Positions 10,401 through 17,575 of a stretch of 20,331 nt of DNA are shown here, piece by piece. The stretch is taken from positions 34,183 to 54,513 of the forward strand of contig BRYA01000573.1 of assembly GCA_030267965.1 (NCBI GenBank), in the 5' to 3' direction. This DNA is from Triparma columacea (Eukaryota > Sar > Bolidophyceae > Parmales > Triparmaceae). Position 1 is the stretch's first letter. Each line of letters begins with the position of its first letter. The notes under the pieces were generated by a model. The model was not told the origin of the DNA. It saw nothing but the letters and a program-made list of their open reading frames with translations, and searched no databases. The translations under genes were made by a program, and so were the position numbers.

Positions 10401-13400
10401 AAAGAAGAAGAAGCCTCGCCCTCTGATGTGGGTCGACTTCCTCCGTCCTGGACTTCCCGTCAAGGAGAGGGTTTACACAGAGAGCAGCAACATGAAGATC
10501 CTCATGAGCATTCTAGGCGATTACCAGACAGAGTACAATTTGAACAACACCACTCAGATGAATCTCGTCTTTTTCACCGACGCCGTGAGACACTTAGTTC
10601 GTATCTGTCGAATTCTCAGGCAACCCAGAGGTAGCGCCATGCTCATTGGGGTCGGCGGCAGCGGGAGGAGTAGCCTTTGCCGCCTCGCTGCGCATATTGT
10701 GGGCTCCGGCATAGACACCCTGGAAATGGTTGCTAATTACAACCACTCCAACTTCAGGGAAGACCTCAAGCGCTCTATCACGGCCACTGGGATCGGCGGC
10801 AAAGATACTGTCTTCATGTTGAGTGACACCCAGGTCACCGACGAGCAATACTTCGAAGACGTCAACAGCATTCTGGGCTGCGGAGAGATACCGAACCTCT
10901 TTGACGACGACGAGGACGCTGACATTCTAATGAAGATGAGGACCATCGCTGTTGAGCTAGGAGCGCAGGAGACCCCGGATGCTTGTCGAACGCTTTTTAT
11001 TGATAGGGTCAGGGAACACCTTCACATCGTGCTGTGCATGTCCCCTGTAGGGCCGGACCTCAGAGACAGGGTGAGACACTTTCCTAGTTTGATCAACAAC
11101 ACTACGATCGACTGGTTTGAGGCCTGGCCTTCCTCTGCGCTGCTCAGTGTGAGCAAGAGATTTATCAAAGCGTCAGAGCTGGAGGCGTACAAGGACATGA
11201 AACATGACAAGGACGGCGAAAAGTTAAGGAGGGCGCTTTGCGACGAGTGCGTTAAGGTGCATCTCAGCGTCCAGAGTGCCGCGAGTGATATGATGAAGAA
11301 GCTCAAAAGGAAGGTCTTCGCGACCCCGAAGAGCTACGTCGACATGATCACCCACTACCTCGCCATGCTGAGGGAGACTAGGGCAGCTCAGGAGAAAAGG
11401 CTGAAGAGTATGGTCGACGGAATCACCAAGCTCGAGGAGACGAATGAGACTGTCCACAAGCTCCAAAAGGAGCTTAGCCTCATGCAGCCCGACCTAGAGA
11501 AGAAGGCCAAGGGCGCAACGGAGCTTCTCAAGTATGTGGAGGAAGAGCAGATGAAGGCGACGGCCGTACAACTCAAGGTGTCCCAGGACGAGGCCAACGT
11601 GACCAAGAGGCAGGCAGAAGTTTCATCATTGCAAATGGATGCCAAGAGGGACCTTGCGAAGGCAATGCCTGCGTACCAGTCCGCCGTTAAGGCCCTAGAG
11701 AGCCTTGAGAAGAAGGACATAATCGAGATTCGTGGATTTACTCAGCCTCCCTTGATCGTCCAGACCGTGATGGAGGCCGTGTGTATCCTTCTGGGCGAGC
11801 AGCCTAATTGGGAAAGTGCGAGGAAGATCCTCAACCGCTCCACGTACATGGATGACCTGGCAAACTTTGATAAGGACAACATATCGCCCTCCACCCTTCG
11901 CAAAATATCCAAGTACATCGAGGATCCATCCATGGCACCGGAAGCCGTGAAGAGGGTGAGCGTCGCCGCGGGAGGGATGTGCATGTGGGTTCACGCGATG
12001 AATGTATACAGCAGAGTCGCTGGGGAGGTTGCGCCCAAGCAGGCCAGGTTAGAGAAAATGAATCAGGAACTAGAAGAGGCCAACAACGAGCTCAAGGAGA
12101 AGCAGGCGGAGCTAACCGACATCATGGCTGAGGTGAGCAGTCTTCAAAAGAAATGCGACGAGACTCAGAGCGAAAAGAACCGCCTTGCCATAGAGGTGGA
12201 GAGGTGCAGCCAGAGACTGGCCAGGGCCGAGAAGCTCAAGATTAGTTTAGAAAGTGAGAGGGTGAGGTGGATCGAGACGGTGAAGCACATTAGGGCGAAC
12301 TTGAAAACTTTAGTTGGAGATGTGTTCCTTGGGGCTGCTAGCATTAGCTACCTTGGTCCGTTCGTCGGGGAATACAGGTCTTCCTTGGTGAAGTTGTGGA
12401 GGGAGAGCATGGAAGAGAAGGAGATCAATCACTCTTCGGACTACTCTCTGGCGAACGCGCTGGGAGACCCTGCGGTGGTTAGGGAGTGGAGGATTTCCGG
12501 TTTGCCGAAGGACAAGTTTAGTGCAGAAAACGGAATCATTGCAACGCAAGGCATACGGTGGCCGCTCATGATCGACCCGGAGGAGCAGGCTGGGGCTTGG
12601 ATAAAAGGTTACTATGGCAAGGACTTAATGGTCGTAAGCTCGAAGAGCGACAGGCTAATGACGGTCGTCTCGAAGTGCGTCAAGGAGGGGAAAATTTTGT
12701 TGATCGAGGACATACCCTCTTCCCCCCCCCCACTTTTGGATGCCTTGCTCTACAAGAGGTGGTTCAAACAGGCTGGGAAGAAGGTGATTTCTCTTGGAGA
12801 GCAGATCATCTTGTTTCATGAAAAATTTAGGCTCTTCATGTCCACGAGGGAGAGGAATCCCAAGTTCGGTCCCGACGTCTTCATCAGGACGACAGTCCTC
12901 AACTTCACCGTCACGGAGTCGGGGCTTCAGTCTCAGCTGCTAGCCGGGGTCCTCTCAATCCTTTCTCCCGCCACCGAGAGTAAGTACAACAACTTGATTG
13001 TTTCCATCAGCAAGGACAAAAAGGAGTTGCAGAACATTGAGGATGGTATTTTGAGGGAGCTTGAGCAGAGCAAAGGCCACTTGCTTGACAACGAGGCGCT
13101 CATCAATACACTCAGCGATTCCAAGACCTTGGCGGGTATGGTTGCAGAAAGGGTGGAAGAGAACGAGGTGGCTGAGGTTGAAATCAAGAAGAAGAGGGAG
13201 GAGTATAGACAATTGGCGGTAAGGGGCACAAGGATGTATTTTTTGCTGAACGGCTTGGTCAACGTGGACCCGATGTACTCCTACAGCTTGGGATACTTCG
13301 AGCAGCTCTTCTTGAACTGCATCCAAGACGAAATGGAGAGCGGGGGGGTGATCAGGAACAACCTGGACTCCATGTTGAAGATATTATCCGACAAAACTAC

Positions 13401-16008
13401 CGAGGTTATTCACAGGAACGTTTCGAGAGGCCTCTTTGACAGGCACAGGCTCCTCTACTCCTTCCTCTTGGCGGTCGAAGTTGACAACGTGGAAGGAATG
13501 GAAGAGGGGGCGGGAGGGAAGGATACGGTCAGCAAGCTTGAGTGGTCGCTGCTTTTGGGAACAGGAGGGGGGGCAAAAGGAAGGGTCGACTCCTACTTGG
13601 AGAAGTACGAGAATCCCGACGAAAATGTCATTTCCCCCGAGACCTTCGAGAAGCTCTGTCTCATCTGCAAGAGCCTTCCCTGCTTCGAGGGTCTTCTCGA
13701 GGACATTGAGAGGGACTGGGGAAGCTGGAAGTACTGGATCATCTCCCAGAACGTCCACGTGAAGAAGCTGCCAGGAAAATGGGAGGAGAAGTTAAATGGT
13801 TTCCAGAGGCTCATTTTGGTTAGGACGTTTTGCCCCGAGTTCGGTCAGATCGCCACTCAATTATACGTGCAGAAAAAACTCGGGGACGCATACCTGGGAT
13901 TTGCGAACGCTGTGGACTCGATGGATCACCTCTTGATGGACATGTCTCCTTCCACGCCTGCGTTGTTCATCCTTTCCCAGGGCACGGACCCTTACGACAG
14001 TTGGGCGAGCCTCGTGAAGAGGACGGACATGGTTGGCAAGGCCGACAGCATATCCTTGGGGCAGGGCCAAGGGCACCGGGCGGTGGCAATGATTGAGGGG
14101 GCCAGGAGGACGGGGAACTGGGTGCTGCTGCAGAACGTGCACTTAGCAAAGGGATGGTTGGACAATTTGGAGAGGATGGTAAATGATATCCAGGAGGATA
14201 AGAACGGGCTGAGTAAGGGCTTTAGGCTGTTCTTGACTAGTCTCCCCGTGGACTACTTCCCTGTGAGGATTCTGCAGGCTTGCATCAAGGTCACCACTGA
14301 GAGTCCTCTCGGGGTGAGGGCAAATGTCGCCAGGAGCTTAGAGATGACCTTGGAAGCCGGCATGTTTGACGAGGAGGATTTTGTTGGCGTTGAGAAAGGG
14401 AAAGTTTGGAGGAAGCTGCTGTACAGTCTGTGTGTGTTTCACGCAGTAGTTTGCGAGAGGAGAAAGTTCGGGCCAATGGGATGGAACGCCATGTACGCGT
14501 TCAGTGACAGTGACTTGTCGACGGCATGCCTGACGCTCAGGAGGATGCTTGAGACCATGTATGATGTCGGGGACGGGGAGGGGAAAGGGAAGGTTCCCTT
14601 GGACAGCCTTAGCTTTGTCACCGGGCAGATTGTTTACGGTGGCAGGATTACTGATGGGTGGGACAGGAGGGCGCTACAGAGCACCATGAGGTGTTTTTAC
14701 AACGAGAACGCCCTGGTGGACGGTTACTCCTTTGCAATTTCCGGTTCCCCGAAGGAGAAGAAGATGGCTCTCGCGCCTCCTGCTCACCTGGGGTACAATG
14801 AGATCATCGGGTGGGTCCGGGACAAGGTCGCCACGATCGATCCCCCCAGCCTGTTCGGTATGCACAGCAACGCAGACGTGAGCTGCAACCTGCAGAGGTC
14901 TAACGCCCTGTTTGAGGACCTGAAGAGCATGGTGAGCGTCGTGGACGAGGTCGCAGGCGCGTCGAGGGAGGAGGGGGGAGGGGCAGGGGCAGGGGCAGGG
15001 GGTGGGGGGGTAGCGAGGGGGGGGGGGGGGAGGGGAGAAGAAGGCATCAAGCAGAAACAGAAGAGGCTAAAAGCGAGGAGCAGGGGGGCGAGCGTCGGGG
15101 GAATGGACCCGGATTTCGTGGTGAGCGAAAGCACGGGGAAGATCTTGGAAGACCTCCCTGAGGATTTGATCTTGAACAGGGCAAGCAAGCTCCACACCGC
15201 AGGGAACGACAACGCCTCGAGCGTCGTCCTGTTCCAGGAGGTCAAGAAATTCAACATCCTCCTCAAGTTTGTCAGGAGCACGCTGAGTGATTTGATTGGT
15301 GCCATATTGGGGGAGATGGTCATGTCGAAGGGTCTTGAGATGATCTACCAGGGCATATACCTGAGAAAGGTGCCTGAGAGCTGGCACGCTGTAGGGTTCA
15401 AGAGCGAGAAGGGCCTGGGAGCCTGGGTCGAGGAATTGAAGAGGAGGGTAGACTTCATGAGGGGCTGGCTGGAGGTCGGAAGGGTCAAGGTTTTTATGCT
15501 GCCGGCGTTCTTCTTCCCGCAAGGGTTCTTGACGAGTGTGCTGCAGAATTACAGCAGGAAGCACAAGGTACCAATTAACGAGTTGGAATTCGCGTTTGAG
15601 ATCCTCTTGACTACAGACACGTCCGAGGTCAATGAGTACGTCACCGACGGCGTCTTGGTCAGCGGCTTGTGGATGCAAGATTGCACCTGGGAGTTCAGGA
15701 AGAGTAAGGAGGAAGGCTCTGATAAGGAGGGAGAGGGTGCTAAGGAGAGGGATGTTATAGTGGACAGCTCGCCCGGGAAGATCTCGACACTTTGTCCGAT
15801 CCTCCACATGATTCCCGATGAAAATCACTTCGTCGAGGATGACATTTACGTGTGCCCTTGCTACAAGACTTCTCTCAGAAGCGGGACGTTGGGGACGAGC
15901 GGGATCAGTACGAATTACATTACCAGCGTTGAGCTGCCGAGCGACAAGGGGACGGACTTCTGGGTGCTCAGGGGGGCAGCGTTGCTGTGCGAGGTCGAAG
16001 ACGCGTGA
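1994..16008 (+). CDS. Axonemal dynein heavy chain, inner-arm single-headed type (8 exons)
   Basis: ATP-driven minus-end motor of the ciliary axoneme. Exons joined here: 1994-2908, 3064-3142, 3225-3457, 3622-4224, 4345-4392, 4527-5493, 5586-6524, 6626-16008. They give one frame of 13,167 nt (4,388 residues plus TGA), a normal heavy-chain length. Domain order: Pro/Ser-rich N-terminus (residues 1 to about 200), tail, linker (about 860-1300, with WMTCQKAWMHLETIF from residue 1130), AAA1-AAA4 P-loops at 1498, 1786, 2209 and 2603, stalk about 2830-3140, AAA5, AAA6, and a C-terminal domain ending WVLRGAALLCEVEDA. AAA1 has GPAGTGKTE and CLDEFNRI, as in active dyneins. The compact microtubule-binding tip and the C-terminus resemble DNAH6 and related inner-arm chains; that subclass is my inference. 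The start was chosen as the ATG after the C-rich leader. Odd points are the absence of introns after 6625 and a Gly/Lys insertion at about residues 4043-4089. Confidence 0.95.
2909..3063 (+). other. Dynein intron 1 (155 bp, phase 0)
   Basis: Donor CAG|GTGAGG and acceptor CGCTTAG|ATT. Splicing joins the EREYQ end of exon 1 to IYKYITNIKFFMQYHMWKGF, whose WKGFTQWKK pattern is typical of the tail of inner-arm heavy chains. The intron carries three 21-bp tandem repeats. Confidence 0.85.
2927..2989 (+). repeat. Three tandem 21-bp repeats inside dynein intron 1
   Basis: Copies lie at 2927-2947, 2948-2968 and 2969-2989, with unit AGGGGGAATAGCNACGCCTAT. Copies 1 and 2 differ at one base and copy 3 at two further bases. 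In the exon 1 frame each unit encodes seven residues (RGNSxxY type) without a stop. Confidence 0.95.
3143..3224 (+). other. Dynein intron 2 (82 bp, phase 1)
   Basis: Donor ACAG|GTAAGA and acceptor CCCCCTAG|TT, with a C-rich tract before the acceptor. Splicing yields the WKKTVSSKRIERAKMVLQDS join, continuous with the conserved LFILNEDLR pattern. Confidence 0.88.
3458..3621 (+). other. Dynein intron 3 (164 bp, phase 0)
   Basis: Donor CAAG|GTGAGC and acceptor GCATCGCAG|ACG. It joins LDSFTSK to TIEIVRNTCDTSLANFL. In-frame stops appear soon after the donor, so retention would truncate the protein. Confidence 0.85.
4225..4344 (+). other. Dynein intron 4 (120 bp, phase 0)
   Basis: Donor TGAG|GTGAGA and acceptor CTCTTCGCAG|CTT. 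It separates exon 4 from a 48-bp microexon. Confidence 0.82.
4393..4526 (+). other. Dynein intron 5 (134 bp, phase 0)
   Basis: Donor CGAG|GTGAGA and acceptor CTCGTCGCAG|GAA. It follows the 48-bp exon 5 and contains a (CAA)10 microsatellite. Confidence 0.82.
4459..4489 (+). repeat. (CAA)10 microsatellite in dynein intron 5
   Basis: Ten uninterrupted CAA units plus a final C lie within the intron, upstream of its acceptor. This is a simple repeat whose length probably varies among strains. Confidence 0.97.
5494..5585 (+). other. Dynein intron 6 (92 bp, phase 1)
   Basis: Donor AAAG|GTAAGA and acceptor CCTACGCAG|TT. Splicing joins ATLDIDK to VSEEIHEYW at the start of the linker domain and restores a continuous heavy-chain linker match. 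Confidence 0.9.
6525..6625 (+). other. Dynein intron 7, the last one (101 bp, phase 1)
   Basis: Donor CAAG|GTGAGA and acceptor TCGCCTCAG|CC. Splicing gives LDFGEQATGTSISAMYSQD, matching the conserved end of the linker where heavy chains have a G-x-x-I-x-A-M stretch. No intron follows in the remaining 9.4 kb. Confidence 0.92.
7333..7356 (+). other. Dynein AAA1 Walker A (GPAGTGKT)
   Basis: Residues 1498-1505 of the spliced protein. This is the main ATP-hydrolysis site of dyneins. The matching Walker B stretch CLDEFNRI begins at 7483, followed by the near-invariant VLSVIAQQI. All key residues for hydrolysis appear present. Confidence 0.97.
8197..8220 (+). other. Dynein AAA2 Walker A (GEAGSGKT)
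   Basis: Residues 1786-1793. The Walker B region reads [20 protein letters not shown] (about 8473-8532). As is known for the family, AAA2 normally binds nucleotide without rapid turnover. Confidence 0.95.
9466..9489 (+). other. Dynein AAA3 Walker A (GESGCGKS)
   Basis: Residues 2209-2216, ending in Ser rather than the commoner Thr. The Walker B motif FVDDINMP lies at 9679-9702, followed by the conserved AQPPIELLRQ. AAA3 is a regulatory ATP site in dyneins. Confidence 0.95.
10648..10671 (+). other. Dynein AAA4 Walker A variant (GVGGSGRS)
   Basis: Residues 2603-2610. Arg stands where the Walker A Lys would be. I recall GSGR in AAA4 of other axonemal heavy chains, so this may be a family trait rather than a loss. 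The downstream SDTQ sits in the usual Walker B position. Confidence 0.92.
11329..12270 (+). other. Dynein stalk coiled coil and microtubule-binding tip
   Basis: Residues about 2830-3143. Two long heptad-rich, charged helices (about 11329-11700 and about 12030-12270) flank a globular tip. The tip contains KKDIIEIRGFTQPP, VMEAVCILLGEQPNW, FDKDNI and GGMCMWVHAMNVYSRV, conserved landmarks of the dynein microtubule-binding domain. The tip is compact and lacks the longer insert seen in some heavy chains. Confidence 0.93.
14968..15105 (+). repeat. Gly-rich then Lys/Arg-rich low-complexity insertion in the dynein C-terminal domain
   Basis: About residues 4043-4089. GGGGCA-type repeats are followed by a run of 14 G (15017-15030), coding for Gly/Ala and then a basic stretch rich in Lys, Arg and Gln. 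Conserved C-terminal domain sequence resumes on both sides in the same frame, so the tract is a net in-frame insertion rather than an obvious assembly error. Confidence 0.85.
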
Positions 16009-16197
16009 TATATCGATCCGTGTACAATAAATAGAAAATAGAATAGAACAAAATAGAACGACGTCAAATAAATACAAAAAGCTATTTTTGGGTGTCCCCA
16101 ATGATCCGAAATCCGCACAACTGAAGCCCTGAACTACCTTACCAAGCTTAAGAACAGAGCCTTAAAACCACCCCCCCCACACAAATCACCCCCCCCC
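16009..16197 (+). terminator. Dynein 3' untranslated region with two AATAAA signals, then leader of the next gene
   Basis: An AT-rich block follows the stop codon, in sharp contrast to the GC-rich surroundings. AATAAA occurs at 16026-16031 and 16067-16072, and an AATAGAA-like unit repeats several times between 16030 and 16060. From about 16160 the sequence becomes C-rich, with 8 C at 16171-16178 and 9 C at 16189-16197, the latter touching the next ATG. The dynein mRNA probably ends in the AT-rich part. No distinct promoter motif is visible. Confidence 0.6.
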
Positions 16198-17442
16198 ATG
16201 GACTTCCAAACGCCATCCCAACCTACCGCAGCTTCCATCACTGCCCCATTGCATGAAACCTCCTCCCCCCCCCCTTCTCGCCCTGGCCTGACTGGTTTTG
16301 AGGAGTCCTTCAACCTCCCTTCGTCGCACGACTGGCGCGCACAGAGTCGTCAATGGGCAAGAGATCGGGAGCTCCTCCAGTCGCAGCAAAGTCCGACGAC
16401 CCCCCTCTCAAGGGCCCTCAACAGTGTGAGTCTTCCGACTCCATCCTTCACCCCCCACCAGCCTCCGACGTTGACCATCAACGAGAGGATGGAGGGGCAC
16501 GCGAGGAAGATGAGGGGGGAGAAGGGTATACATGCTGACGACGCACCGAGTATCGTAATCAGCAGTATGGCGAGCATGCAGAGTGATGTTGACTATCAGT
16601 ACCTTCGGAACTACCAGCAGAGGGACCACAAGCCGATGACAGCTAAGGACAGGGCTCGGCACGGGATGCTTCGAATGATGCTCCGGAAGCAGCTCGAGGT
16701 GACGAGACCGAACTGGCCCAAGCATCCCAACATGAGGGCCACTGACCGAAACCTTGATGTTGAGTTGGAAGTCAGGAGGCAGAACAAGAGGCTCGCAAGG
16801 TCCCAATCCTTGGACACGATAGGGAACGGCAAAACAAGACCCGGATACTCTTCCCCTGAAAAGACTTACAGGTCCCCCGGGGGAAAGGGACCAACATCCC
16901 CCTCTGTTGACCCCTTTGCAAACTTTGACTTGGATAAGATCGCCTCGAAGCCCACTATGGCCATGTCCCCAGAGTTTTTAAAGACCTTTAACCTCGCCAC
17001 GGGCAAATCTGGGGTTGGGTCGGGGTCAGGGTCTCCCGAAACATCATCAGCCTACGGCAATTCCCCCCCTAAAACTTCTTCCACAACAAAGCGCAACAAT
17101 AGGACCATGAACACCACACTTATGGACATGGAAAATACTATGGGGAGCTTCGTGGTCGGTTCAGGTCATCAGCCCCGGTCGATCCATTCGATAGACAAGA
17201 GCTTCTTCTATGGGAAGACTAACAGACTGCCCTCGCCCTCGGCCCGGAATTTGGAGCTCCTCAAACAGAGGGAATTCGAAAACAGTCTGAAGTTGTTCTC
17301 TACCCGGCCGGTGACGGGGATCAGCTACTTGGGGGACGGCAGCCACGACGGTGCCAAGGGACTTTATCAAGGAAGCAAAAGAAATGTGGTTAACATTCAC
17401 CGAGGTGTCAGAATTGCGAGGAGATCTTTGGGGGGCTCGTAA
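16198..17442 (+). CDS. Unrecognised basic, largely disordered protein (414 aa)
   Basis: I do not recognise this protein. The ATG follows nine C residues directly, and the frame is open to TAA at 17440-17442. Residues 1-90 are rich in Pro, Ser, Thr and Gln and look disordered. Residues about 95-205 are the most structured part: charged, helix-prone and basic (ARKMRGEKG, then RARHGMLRMMLRKQLEV and RRQNKRLAR). The remainder is Ser/Pro/Gly-rich with short hydrophobic patches (FANFDLDKIA, SPEFLKTFNL) and ends in a basic tail. There is no signal peptide, membrane segment or catalytic motif. The coding frame shows the same C-rich start and more G-rich end as the neighbours, supporting a real gene. 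The end is less certain: the gene may be spliced onto the next one, replacing its last 43 residues. A cytoskeletal or flagellar role is possible from location only. Confidence 0.65.
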   Translation: MDFQTPSQPTAASITAPLHETSSPPPSRPGLTGFEESFNLPSSHDWRAQSRQWARDRELLQSQQSPTTPLSRALNSVSLPTPSFTPHQPPTLTINERMEGHARKMRGEKGIHADDAPSIVISSMASMQSDVDYQYLRNYQQRDHKPMTAKDRARHGMLRMMLRKQLEVTRPNWPKHPNMRATDRNLDVELEVRRQNKRLARSQSLDTIGNGKTRPGYSSPEKTYRSPGGKGPTSPSVDPFANFDLDKIASKPTMAMSPEFLKTFNLATGKSGVGSGSGSPETSSAYGNSPPKTSSTTKRNNRTMNTTLMDMENTMGSFVVGSGHQPRSIHSIDKSFFYGKTNRLPSPSARNLELLKQREFENSLKLFSTRPVTGISYLGDGSHDGAKGLYQGSKRNVVNIHRGVRIARRSLGGS

Positions 17443-17575
17443 TGGATAAGACGAGGCATTCCGGCCGTTTGTTATAACATAAAAGGCTACGGTTTATGTA
17501 AAAATTGTGTCTTGTCCTCAGGTCCTGATCGGTGTCCTGTCTGAAGGCACCAATTTCGGATTATTTGGCCCCAAA
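17443..17575 (+). promoter_or_regulatory. Short spacer with a possible 3' splice acceptor at 17520-17521
   Basis: These bases separate the TAA of the 414-residue gene from the first ATG of the next frame. The stretch TTGTGTCTTGTCCTCAG ending at 17521 looks like an acceptor. The downstream frame is open back to 17483 without an ATG, and TAA at 17480 closes it. The spacer may be a short intergenic region and leader, or the end of an intron. No polyadenylation signal is visible. Confidence 0.45.

Noticed and set aside
15067..16101. Minus-strand open frame of 344 codons
   Set aside because: It runs opposite the conserved dynein C-terminal domain and begins in the AT-rich 3' region. No motif or independent support was seen.
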